Origin: Planctomycetota bacterium
Lineage (GTDB): Bacteria; Planctomycetota; J058
Length of the DNA: 38,882 nt
Direction: 5' to 3'
Assembly: GCA_019636275.1 (NCBI GenBank)
Contig: JAHBXY010000083.1
Span: forward strand, 1-38,882
A program made the translations under genes and the position numbers. Within the stretch, counting starts at the first letter, position 1; each line of letters opens with the position of its first letter. Below are positions 8,979 through 17,382 of the stretch, in pieces. Under the pieces are notes generated by a model, which worked only from the letters and a program-made list of their open reading frames with translations, did no database searches and had not been told where the DNA came from.

Positions 8979-9737
8979 TTAGCCCGCGGCGCCGAGGACG
9001 CCGGCGAGGTCCAGGAGCGCCAGGTCGCGCTCGACGGGCAGCCGCGGGACGTCCCACGGCGACGTCCGGCGGCGCAGGAGCCCGCCGCCGCCCTGCCGCG
9101 CGCCGCCGCGGAAGCCTGCCCGGCGGGCCGCCCGCAGGAGGGCGCCGTCCGGCGCGCCCGCCGGGAGGGCGAGGAGGGTCACGGGCTGGCCGATGGCGGC
9201 CTCGAGGCGGAGGCGCGCGGCGCGCAGGGCGTCGTCGAGGCGGCCGTCGACCGGCCGGCGCGTCCACTGGACGCCGACCTCGACCCCGGTCGCCGCCAGG
9301 TGGGCCAGGTCGGCGGTCGGGAGGAGCGGCTCGGGGCGGCCCTCGCCGACGTCCAGGAGCGGGTGGCCGAGCCGGGCGGCGGGGAAGAACAGCGTGGCCC
9401 GGGCCAGGCCGGCCCGGCGCAGGGCCGGCCACGCGGCGCGGCCGAACGCGGCCCACGGCCCGTCGAAGGTCAGGGCCACGCGGCGGCCGGGCCGGCCGCG
9501 CCGCGCGAGCGCCTCGGAGAGGGTCACGGCCTCGAAGCCGCGGCGCGCCAGGTGGCGGAGCTGCGGCTCGAGCTGGCTCATGGGCAGCCGCTGGTCGTTG
9601 ATCGCCGAGCCGGGGAGCGTCGGCCCGACGAGGTGGTAGCGGAGCACGGGCGTGGCGGGGCCCGCGCGCAGGGCGCGCAGGGCGAGGGCGCCCGCGCCGA
9701 TGGCCGTCGTCGTGGCGATGATCGCGCCTGGGCTCAC
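8979..9737 (-). CDS. NodB-like polysaccharide deacetylase fold, probably inactive
   Basis: The 252-residue product begins at a GTG with a short hydrophobic N-terminus (IIATTTAIGAGALAL). The NodB order of motifs is visible: LRYHLVG near 32-38, VALTFDGPW at 87-95, ATLFFPA at 114-120, GVEVGVQWTRRP at 151-162 and LALPAG at 189-194. Active deacetylases normally have TFDDG and an H-x3-H metal site in the second motif. Here the second aspartate is glycine and the histidines are absent (QWTRR), so metal binding and catalysis look lost. It may act as a carbohydrate-binding or structural protein. It follows the glycosyltransferase closely on the same strand, which suggests a joint role in envelope polysaccharide handling. 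Confidence 0.72.
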   Translation of the reverse strand: MSPGAIIATTTAIGAGALALRALRAGPATPVLRYHLVGPTLPGSAINDQRLPMSQLEPQLRHLARRGFEAVTLSEALARRGRPGRRVALTFDGPWAAFGRAAWPALRRAGLARATLFFPAARLGHPLLDVGEGRPEPLLPTADLAHLAATGVEVGVQWTRRPVDGRLDDALRAARLRLEAAIGQPVTLLALPAGAPDGALLRAARRAGFRGGARQGGGGLLRRRTSPWDVPRLPVERDLALLDLAGVLGAAG

Positions 9738-10930
9738 GCCGGGCCGATGCTACAGGATCGCGTCGAGGATGCCGCGGGCCGCCGCCAGGGCGGCCGCCCG
9801 CCCGGCCGGCACCGGCCGGGTGGCCTTGACGCCGGCGCGCGCCAGCGCCGGGGCCACCGCCGGCCAGGCCTCGCCCGGTAGCCGCCGCCCGCGACCGGCA
9901 GGTCGGGCGCGAGCAGCAGGTGCAAAGTGCCGCGCGCGCCTGAGTCGGCCGCGGCGGCGACGGCGACCACGACCTCGGCTGCGCCGCTCGGGCGCGGCGG
10001 CGGCGCGAGCGGGTCGAGGTCGAGCAGGACCTCGACCTCGACGCGCGCGCCGCGGGCCTCGCCCAGGCCGAGGGCCGCGCGCGCGGCGTCGGCGTCGGGG
10101 CCGACGACGCGCGCCGCCACGTCGGCGAGCGGGCGCGCGACGAGGCCGCGGCGGCAGCGGGAGAGGAAGAAGCCGCGGTCGACGTAGCGCCAGTTGGGCG
10201 AGCGCTTGCGCTTGCCGAGGAAGGTGGGGTCGACCTCGTGCCACAGGTGCAGGCAGCGGGCCTGGGTGATGGCGACCTGCGCGGTGAACCCGCGCGCGAC
10301 GAGGCGCCGGCGCAGGTCGTCGTCCTCGTGCCCCCAGCCCTCGAAGCGCTCGTCGAGGCCGTTGACCGCCTCGAGGGCGGCCCGCGGCAGGGCGCAGTTC
10401 GACGTCATGAGGCGCGGCCGGTCGCGCTTGATCCCGAGCAGGCGATAGAGCCCCGCCTTGCGCGCCACGCGGCGCAGGCGCCGGACCTCACGCGCCGGGG
10501 CGGCCGCGAAGGCCTCGCCCGAGGCGATTCGGGGCAGGGTCACGGCGGCCGTCTCGTCGGGCTCGAGCATGTGGCGCTCGGCGACGACGAAGCCGCCTGC
10601 CTCGAGCGCCGTGAGGTGGCGCTCGAGGAGGTCGGGCCAGGGCACGCAGTCGCCGTCGAGCAGGACGAGGGCCTCGGCGCGCGCGGCGCGCGCGCCGAGG
10701 TTGCGGACGGCCGCCGCGCGGAAGCCGCGGTGCTCCTGCCAGAGGTGCCGCACCTCGACCGGCGCCCGCGCGCGGACCTCGTCGACGAGCGCGCGCGTGG
10801 CCTCGCCCGACCCGTCGTCGCAGACGAGGACCTCGAAGTCGTCGAGCGTCTGCCGGCACAGGCCCTCGAGCGCCCGCGCCAGGTCCTGCGGCCGCTCGTA
10901 GGTGGAGACGATGACGCTCAGGCGGGGCAT
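9734..10930 (-). CDS. Family 2 glycosyltransferase, frame broken near the 3' end
   Basis: The N-terminus MPRLSVIVSTYERPQDL and VLVCDDGS are the GT-A nucleotide-sugar fold. LLDGDCVPWPDLL supplies the metal-binding DxD-like motif and WGHEDDDLRRRL the typical acidic acceptor-side motif. Known role: transfer of a sugar from a nucleotide donor to a growing glycan; the donor and acceptor cannot be told. As read, the last 50 residues turn into an arginine/proline-rich string from about 9885 and the frame overlaps the next gene. In the neighbouring frame the sequence continues naturally (LPGEAWPAVAPALARAGVKA) and stops at 9750, just before the deacetylase-like gene. One missing G near 9883-9890 would restore this. 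It lies 58 bases downstream of the ClpP-like gene, possibly in one transcript. Confidence 0.85.
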   Translation of the reverse strand: MPRLSVIVSTYERPQDLARALEGLCRQTLDDFEVLVCDDGSGEATRALVDEVRARAPVEVRHLWQEHRGFRAAAVRNLGARAARAEALVLLDGDCVPWPDLLERHLTALEAGGFVVAERHMLEPDETAAVTLPRIASGEAFAAAPAREVRRLRRVARKAGLYRLLGIKRDRPRLMTSNCALPRAALEAVNGLDERFEGWGHEDDDLRRRLVARGFTAQVAITQARCLHLWHEVDPTFLGKRKRSPNWRYVDRGFFLSRCRRGLVARPLADVAARVVGPDADAARAALGLGEARGARVEVEVLLDLDPLAPPPRPSGAAEVVVAVAAAADSGARGTLHLLLAPDLPVAGGGYRARPGRRWPRRWRAPASRPPGRCRPGGRPPWRRPAASSTRSCSIGPA

Positions 10931-10988
10931 GGGTACGTGGCGAGGGCGCGGCCAGCGCCGCGCCCCCCGGTCGGCGACGACCTCGCGT

Positions 10989-11549
10989 CTAGCGGCGCGT
11001 GCGCCAGATCTCCACCTTCTTGGTGATGATCTTGTCGATCAGGCCGTAGCTGCGGGACTCCTCCGAGCTGAGCCAGAAGTCGCGCTTGGCCTTCTCCGAG
11101 ACCTCCTCGACCGTGCGGCCGCACGCCTTGGCGATGATCTCGAAGTACATGTGGCGGAGCGCCTTCATGTTCTCGGCCTTGATCTCGATGTCCGCCGCCG
11201 TGCCCGACGCGCCGCCGCTCGGCTGGTGGATCATGAACCGCGAGCTGGGCAGCGAGTAGCGGTTCTCCTTCTCGGCCGCGAGGAGGATGACGATGCCGGC
11301 GCTGGCGCAGAGGCCGTTGACCAGCGTGAACACCGGGCACGACGTCGCGCGCAGCGTGTCGTGGATGCCGAGGCCCGTGTAGGCCTCGCCGCCGGGCGAG
11401 TTGATCGTGACGAGGATCGGCTCGCTCGGGTTGTCCGCCTCCATGTAGTTGACGAGGCGCGAGATCTCGCCGGCCATCGACGAGTTCACGTCCTCCGAGA
11501 TGACGATGGTGCGGCTCTTGATGACCAGCTCGAGCTCGCGGTCGTTCAC
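10989..11549 (-). CDS. ClpP-like ATP-dependent protease proteolytic subunit
   Basis: The 186-residue product has the ClpP catalytic triad: Ser83 in GLCASAG, His108 in FMIHQPSGG and Asp157 in KRDFWLS. It also has the oxyanion region NSPGGEAYTGLGIHDT and the C-terminal EESRSYGLIDKI. Known role: serine peptidase that forms barrel rings and degrades proteins fed by a Clp ATPase in the cytoplasm. It is shorter than typical ClpP (about 195-205) because the N-terminal axial-loop region is reduced; GLCASAG also differs from the usual QAASMGA. It may be a secondary paralogue (several ClpPs are common in Planctomycetota and Actinobacteria). The GTG start has a clear GGAGG six bases upstream. No ClpX or ClpA gene is in the window. 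Confidence 0.92.
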   Translation of the reverse strand: MNDRELELVIKSRTIVISEDVNSSMAGEISRLVNYMEADNPSEPILVTINSPGGEAYTGLGIHDTLRATSCPVFTLVNGLCASAGIVILLAAEKENRYSLPSSRFMIHQPSGGASGTAADIEIKAENMKALRHMYFEIIAKACGRTVEEVSEKAKRDFWLSSEESRSYGLIDKIITKKVEIWRTRR

Positions 11550-11599
11550 AGTGATCCTCCGTGTGTGTCGGGTGGGGTCTGTCCCCCGGGAGGTCGGTA

Positions 11600-11605
11600 G
11601 TCTAG
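11600..11605 (-). promoter_or_regulatory. Possible -10 box for the ClpP-like gene
   Basis: TAGACT on the minus strand about 50 bases before the GTG start, in otherwise G+C-rich sequence. No convincing -35 hexamer is seen. Confidence 0.35.
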
Positions 11606-11636
11606 CGCGCGTTCGTCCGGACGGGAGGGCGACGCG

Positions 11637-12353
11637 TCACCCGCCGTCCCCGTCGGGGTCGACCGCCTTGGGGTCGGGGGCGGGGAAGCGCCCCGACGAC
11701 GACCGGGCGAGCCGGTGGCGGCAGCCGTAGATCGCGCAGCCGCCGCTCTCCTCGAAGCAGGACGGGTGGTAGGGGGTGCCGCAGGCCGCGCAGCGGGCCA
11801 CCGGGGACTCGCCCGCGATCGGGTCGCGGCAGTAGGGGCAGGTGAGGGCGCCGCCGGACTCCTCGCGGGGGGCGGTCACGTCCTCGAGGTCCAGGGCCAG
11901 GCGCTCGAGGCGCTCGAGGACCTTGAGCAGCCGCTCGGGGTCGGGCGCGGCCGGGTCCCAGGCGACCTCGGCGCGCACCTGCCCGTCGCCCGCGCTCACG
12001 CGCAGGGCGCCCAGGTCCAGGACGAGGCGCTCGATGACGAAGCGCACCGGCTGCGGCGGGACCTCGCCCGAGCAGGCGACCGGGTGCAGGCCGACCCAGC
12101 GCAGGAGCCGCCCGCGCGGGCGGGCGCGGAACGCGCCGCCGGTGCGCACGCGGACGGCCACGCGCGCGAGGGCGGCGTCGGCGCCGCCGGGGAAGCGCAC
12201 CTCGACATCGCGGCCGCGCCAGCGGGCCACGACGCCCGGCGTCCTGAACCAGCCGTCGTCGCGGTGGGCCTGGCCGAGCCTCGCGATGAGGGTCCCCCGC
12301 GCCGCCTCGAAGCGGGCCTCGCGCTCGATCCGCAGCAGGCGACGCGTGCTCAT
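11637..12353 (-). CDS. Prokaryotic RING-type zinc-binding protein
   Basis: The 238-residue product has an N-terminal 160 residues that I do not recognise (alpha/beta-like, with a leucine-rich helix near 141-158). A compact C-terminal zinc module follows: C172-x2-C175-x12-C188-x2-C191-x4-H196-x2-C199-x6-C206-x4-C211, including TCPYCRDPI, CAACGTPYHPSCF and GGCAIYGC. This matches the Prok-RING family 1 pattern as I know it, a treble-clef RING relative found in bacteria. Its function is not established; an E3-like or protein-binding role would be speculation. The tail is acidic and proline-rich. The ATG at 12353 sits only a few bases after a TATCCT box, so it may be nearly leaderless. Confidence 0.72.
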   Translation of the reverse strand: MSTRRLLRIEREARFEAARGTLIARLGQAHRDDGWFRTPGVVARWRGRDVEVRFPGGADAALARVAVRVRTGGAFRARPRGRLLRWVGLHPVACSGEVPPQPVRFVIERLVLDLGALRVSAGDGQVRAEVAWDPAAPDPERLLKVLERLERLALDLEDVTAPREESGGALTCPYCRDPIAGESPVARCAACGTPYHPSCFEESGGCAIYGCRHRLARSSSGRFPAPDPKAVDPDGDGG

Positions 12354-12361
12354 CCGTCATC

Positions 12362-12367
12362 AGGATA
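12362..12367 (-). promoter_or_regulatory. Possible -10 box for the RING-like gene
   Basis: TATCCT on the minus strand within a short A+T-rich island right at the edge of the 102-bp repeat array; the start codon is 9 bases away. Confidence 0.35.
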
Positions 12368-12372
12368 AATGA

Positions 12373-12800
12373 TGCGCTCGCGAGGGGCGGCGCCTGCGAC
12401 GACGGGGCCGAGCTGGGTGCGCGGCCCGATGCGCCGTCCCCATCGCTCGCTCTGGCGGGAGGTGTGAGCGGGGCTGCGCTCGCGAGGGGCGGCGCCTGCG
12501 ACATCGGGGCCGAGGCGGGTGCGCGGCCCGATGCGCCGTCCCCATCGCTCGCTCTGGCGGGAGGTGTGAGCGGGGCTGCGCTCGCGAGGGGCGGCGCCTG
12601 CGACAACGGGGCCGAGCTGGGTGCGCGGCCCGATGCGCCGTCCCCATCGCTCGCTCTGGCGGGAGGTGTGAGCGGGGCTGCGCTCGCGAGGGGCGGCGCC
12701 TGCGACGACGGGGCCGAGCTGGGTGCGCGGCCCGATGCGCCGTCCCCATCGCTCGCTCTGGCGGGAGGTGTGGCGGGGCTGCGCTCGCGAGGGCGGCGCG
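12373..12800. repeat. 102-bp tandem repeat array, four copies plus a partial
   Basis: Copies start at 12373, 12475, 12577 and 12679 with TGCGCTCGCGAGGGGCGGCG, and a partial fifth starts at 12780. The units are nearly identical. Differences cluster in one short window (GACGAC, GACATC, GACAAC, GACGAC) and in AGCTGGG versus AGGCGGG. The period is 34 codons and several frames stay open on both strands, but none begins at a plausible start or resembles a known protein. The array fills the 12354-12821 gap between the aminotransferase stop and the RING-like gene start; nothing else is visible there. Confidence 0.95.
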
Positions 12801-12821
12801 GCGGCGACCGGCCTGTCGGCT

Positions 12822-13994
12822 TCAGCCCAGCACACGCTCGCGGGCGCGCTTGAAGGCGGGGATGGCGCGGACGATGGTCTCCGTGGGCACGGCGTAGGAG
12901 ATGCGGAAGTAGCCGGGGGTGCCGAAGCCCGCGCCGGGGACGACGAGGAGGCGCTCCTCGAGGGCGGCGGAGATGAACGCGAGGTCGTCGGGGAGCGGGG
13001 CGCGCGGGAACAGGTAGAAGGCGCCCTCGGGGGTCACGCAGTCGTAGCCGGCGTCGCGAAGGCCGTCGAGGAGCAGGCGGCGGCGGGCGGCGTAGGTGGG
13101 CACGTCGACGCTGACGTCGGGCATGCGCGCGATCACCCGCTGCATGAGGGCCGGGGCGTTGACGAAGCCGAGCGTGCGGTTGGCGAAGACCGCGGCGGCC
13201 AGCATCGCGCGGCGGTCGGGGTGACCCGGGTGGACGGCGAGGTAGCCGATGCGCTCGCCGGCCAGGCCGAGGTCCTTGCTGAAGGACGTGGCGACCATGC
13301 TGCGCGGCGTGGCGCGCAGGACGCTGCCCGGGTCCATGCCGTCGTAGACGACGCGCCGGTAGGGCTCGTCCGTGATGAGCGTCGCGTCGGGGGCGCGCTC
13401 GTCGAGGAGGCGGCCGAGCGCGTCGAGGCGCGCCTGCGCGTAGACGCGCCCCGTGGGGTTGTTGGGCGAGTTGATGATCACGGCTCGCGTCGCCGGCGTG
13501 AGCGCGGCGGCCACGGCGTCGACGTCGAGGTCGAAGCGGGCGTCGGTCGGGACGACGACCATCTTCCCGCCGTGGTTGTCGATGTAGAAGCGGTACTCGG
13601 GGAAGTACGGGGCGAGGACGATGACCTCGCTCCCCGGGTCGAGCAGGGCCTTGAGGGCCACGTTCAGGGCGCCCGCCGCGCCGACCGTGAGGACGACGCC
13701 GTCCGCCTCGGGGTCGACCGCGTGCGTCTCGGCCACGCGGGCGGCGACGCGGGCGCGCGCGTCGGGGAAGCCGGCGTTCGACATGTAGCGGTGCAGCCCC
13801 GGGGTCGGGTCGTGGACCACCGCCTCGAGCGCCTCCTGGAAGGCGCGCGGCGGCTCGAGGTCGGGGTTGCCCAGGCTGAAGTCGAAGACGTTCTCCGGGC
13901 CGTGGATGCGCCGGAGCTCGTTGCCCTGCTCGAACATGCGGCGGATCCACGAGGCCGCCTGCATGAACTCGGTCACCCGGCGGGAGATGGCCAC
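12822..13994 (-). CDS. PLP-dependent class I/II aminotransferase
   Basis: The 390-residue product is full length for fold-type I aminotransferases. Visible motifs are GNPDLEPP (42-49), NSPNNPTG (175-182), the cofactor aspartate in TDEPY (209), the Schiff-base lysine Lys240 in SFSKDLGLAGERIGY with a phosphate-binding Arg248, and the substrate-carboxylate arginine in YFRISYAV near the C-terminus. Known reaction: reversible transfer of an amino group between an amino acid and a 2-oxo acid through pyridoxal phosphate. It looks closest to the aspartate/aromatic aminotransferase group, but specificity cannot be assigned from sequence alone. It is monocistronic: the array lies downstream and a divergent gap upstream. 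The ATG at 13994 is 60 bases from a TATGGT box. Confidence 0.92.
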   Translation of the reverse strand: MAISRRVTEFMQAASWIRRMFEQGNELRRIHGPENVFDFSLGNPDLEPPRAFQEALEAVVHDPTPGLHRYMSNAGFPDARARVAARVAETHAVDPEADGVVLTVGAAGALNVALKALLDPGSEVIVLAPYFPEYRFYIDNHGGKMVVVPTDARFDLDVDAVAAALTPATRAVIINSPNNPTGRVYAQARLDALGRLLDERAPDATLITDEPYRRVVYDGMDPGSVLRATPRSMVATSFSKDLGLAGERIGYLAVHPGHPDRRAMLAAAVFANRTLGFVNAPALMQRVIARMPDVSVDVPTYAARRRLLLDGLRDAGYDCVTPEGAFYLFPRAPLPDDLAFISAALEERLLVVPGAGFGTPGYFRISYAVPTETIVRAIPAFKRARERVLG

Positions 13995-14053
13995 CCTCGC
14001 ACCTGCCGTGCGCCGTGCGCGCGTTCGGGGTCCTGGGAACGTGAGGCGGGCTC

Positions 14054-14059
14054 ACCATA
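14054..14059 (-). promoter_or_regulatory. Possible -10 box for the aminotransferase
   Basis: TATGGT on the minus strand, predicted leader about 50 bases. No -35 match. Confidence 0.3.
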
Positions 14060-14231
14060 CCTGATCCGCCAGACCCCCGGTCCCGCCCCATTTCGCCCGG
14101 GGGGATGCCGGGTCGGCAAGAATCGGTTTACAGGCGCGCGTCACCGGAGACCCCCGCGACGGTCACTGCGAGGTTTCCGCGCGCCGACCTCGCGGCACGT
14201 CCGTCGCTCAGAGGTCCCGCGGACAACAACC

Positions 14232-14320
14232 GAGCCTGAGAGGGACCTGTTCCCCCCGCCCTTCCCCTCTCAGGTTCAAACCCCTTCGAGCCCGACGGTG
14301 CGTTGCCGTCGGGCTCGAAG
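14232..14320. other. Two consecutive hairpins in a divergent gap
   Basis: Hairpin one pairs 14232-14244 (GAGCCTGAGAGGG) with 14265-14277, 13 bp with one wobble and a 20-base loop. Hairpin two pairs 14284-14298 (CTTCGAGCCCGACGG) with 14306-14320, a perfect 15-bp stem with a 7-base loop. Neither is followed by a T run. They lie 100 bases before the unknown gene at 14422 and could be its leader, a small RNA or a terminator. The rest of 13995-14421 shows no gene; a TTCAAAC near 14275 looks like a tRNA T-loop but no cloverleaf can be drawn. Confidence 0.5.
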
Positions 14321-14421
14321 CCTTTCCGGAGCGCTCGCCCCGTCAGGGAGTGGAGCGCGGCGCCGGAGCATGCGAGGTTTGTCCGACCGCCGACGCGGCG
14401 GCCGCGACCAGGAGGGGGCCC

Positions 14422-15339
14422 ATGCTCGGGCAGGACGAGACGGCGGCGGGGTTCGTGGAGCACGCCCGGCGGGCGCCCGGGGCGGACGCCCTGAGCGACG
14501 ACCGCTGGGAGGCGCTGCGCGAGGACGCCGCGGCGCTGGGGCTGATCGGCCTGCTCGCCGCCCTGGCCGAGCCGGCGCCGACGATCGACCCGGCCCTGCG
14601 CGGCGAGCTCGTGGACCCGCTCGACCGCGACCTCCGCGACGCCCTGGGCGAGCCGGCCGACGACGCGCCGAGCGCGGCCGAGCGGCTGCCGGGGCGGCTG
14701 GCGCGCTTCGCCGCGGCCAAGGGCGAGCGCGGCCCGGACCTCCTGGCGCGCGGCGCCGCGCGCGTGATCCACGAGGTCTACGGCCTGTCGCAGCATCGCC
14801 TGGCGCACGAGGACGCCCTCGTGGCGGCCGACGTCCTGGCCTGGAGCGGGCCCGGGCAGGACGCGCGCGAGGCGGCCAAGCGGGTCACGCGCCTCGGGCG
14901 GCAGGCCTCGCGCGTGGTCCTCGGGCACCTCACCGAGCAGCTGGCGCTGATCCACGCCCTGGGGCAGGAGGAGCAGGTCGCGTGGGCCGAGGTCGACGCG
15001 CGCCTGCACGAGTTCGCCCCGCGCGTGTTCGCGCAGCGCCTGCCGTCGATGCTGCGCCTCCTGGTGCGCGACGACCCGCGCCTGCGCTTCGCCTTCGTTC
15101 TGTGGGCCCGCGTCCGCGGCGTGGTCCTCCCGCGCGCCGGCATCCAGGCGATCGGCGACCACGTGGTCCCCGAGCGGCCGATGGCGCTCATCGAGGCCCT
15201 CGAGGAGCGGCGCGACGCCCGCGCCGTCCTGCGCCGCGCCGACGCCGAGTGGCCCGTGGCGCGGGCGATCGAGCGCGTGTTCCTCGGGCGCGTCCTGCCG
15301 GCGCCGCCGCCGCGCCCGCCGGAGAAGGCGGGGTCGTAG
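14422..15339 (+). CDS. Conserved-looking protein of unknown function
   Basis: The 305-residue product starts at the ATG at 14422, chosen because AGGAGG sits 6-11 bases upstream; an open frame continues further upstream but without a start signal. The protein is alanine- and leucine-rich, probably all-helical and soluble, with no signal peptide, membrane segment or cysteine motif. Segments that look structured include GLIGLLAALAEPAPTIDPAL, ARVIHEVYGLSQHRLAHEDA and QLALIHALGQEEQVAWAEVD. I recognise no family and assign no function. Its reading frame has the same strong G/C third-position bias as its neighbours, which supports it being real. It stands alone on the plus strand between a hairpin region and a repeat region. 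Confidence 0.72.
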   Translation: MLGQDETAAGFVEHARRAPGADALSDDRWEALREDAAALGLIGLLAALAEPAPTIDPALRGELVDPLDRDLRDALGEPADDAPSAAERLPGRLARFAAAKGERGPDLLARGAARVIHEVYGLSQHRLAHEDALVAADVLAWSGPGQDAREAAKRVTRLGRQASRVVLGHLTEQLALIHALGQEEQVAWAEVDARLHEFAPRVFAQRLPSMLRLLVRDDPRLRFAFVLWARVRGVVLPRAGIQAIGDHVVPERPMALIEALEERRDARAVLRRADAEWPVARAIERVFLGRVLPAPPPRPPEKAGS

Positions 15340-15367
15340 CTCGGCCGTCGCCGCGGCCCGGGGTCAA

Positions 15368-15660
15368 GCCATCGGCGGGCGGCCCCGTCGGCTGAGCAGG
15401 CCACGCCGCCACGGCCGCGCGTCACCCCGAGGTCGAAGCTCGGCGAGCGCTGCGCCGCGACGGCCGTCGGTCACGGGAAAGCGTGGCGCCTCCGCGAGCG
15501 GCCCCGTCGGCGCGGCAGGCTGCGCCGCGACGACCGGCGGTCACGGCCGCGAGGGGCCCGACGGCGAGCGGACCCCGTCGGCGCGGCAGGCTGCGCCGCG
15601 ACGACGGGCGGTCACGGCCGAGAGGGGCCCGACGGCGGGCGGCCCCGTAGGCGCCTCACG
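15368..15660. repeat. About 71-bp degenerate tandem repeat
   Basis: Two nearly identical copies, 15502-15572 and 15573-15642, begin CCCCGTCGGCGCGGCAGGCT and end GGGCCCGACGGCG plus a few bases. A third, truncated unit starts at 15643, and more diverged units reach back to about 15368. The array lies between convergent genes, next to the structured element at 15721-15872. No plausible gene is present in 15340-15872. Confidence 0.7.
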
Positions 15661-15720
15661 CGTGCGCGACCCGGCCCGGCCCAGAGCGTCTGAAGCCATC
15701 GACGCTCGCCGGCGAGTCCT

Positions 15721-15872
15721 GTGACCAGCCTCCGATCGAAGCAACGGGCGAGGCGAGGCCGCGGAGGCTGAGGCGAGGCGGCGCGCGCGCGGGCGACGTC
15801 GTATCGGCATACTTCTAGCCCGCGCGCGCGCCGCCCCGCCCAGCATCCGCGGCCGCAGCCGTCGAGCACACG
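15721..15872 (-). repeat. Structured dispersed element, copy 1
   Basis: Read on the minus strand it starts right after the stop of the acidic-protein gene with GTGCTCGACGGCTGCGG. It contains a perfect 18-bp G+C stem (15777-15794 with 15818-15835) closing a 23-base loop, inside which GTAT pairs with ATAC. A second stem pairs CAGCCTCC (minus strand) with GGAGGCTG (15763-15770 and 15726-15733). Copy 2 at 29697-29850 has the same layout with compensating base changes. It could act as a terminator, a 3' untranslated structure or a mobile palindromic unit. Confidence 0.8.
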
Positions 15873-17234
<1,362 letters not shown>

Positions 17235-17277
17235 GCCCTGGTCCCTCGGGGATTTACGGAAGCCTTGCCGGCGGGCG

Positions 17278-17307
17278 ACTATACGGGGCCTCCCCGGGCG
17301 GAGGCAA
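17278..17307 (-). promoter_or_regulatory. Sigma-70-like promoter of the charge-block protein gene
   Basis: On the minus strand TTGCCT (17302-17307) and TATAGT (17278-17283) are separated by 18 bases. The predicted leader is about 37 bases. This is one of only two places in the window where both hexamers are recognisable. Confidence 0.5.
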
Positions 17308-17382
17308 GGGCGCTCCGGAAGCGCGCGAGGCGCGGGCCTCCGCCCGCGCCTCGCTCGTCGCTCCCGGCCCTCGCTCAGGGCC

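Noticed and set aside
12350..12853. Open frames through the 102-bp array on both strands, unit of 34 residues
   Set aside because: The 34-residue period recalls TPRs but the sequence has no TPR pattern; frames are open only because the unit is a multiple of three and lacks stops.
14221..14300. tRNA-like T-loop sequence near TTCAAAC
   Set aside because: No acceptor, D or anticodon stems can be formed at the required distances.
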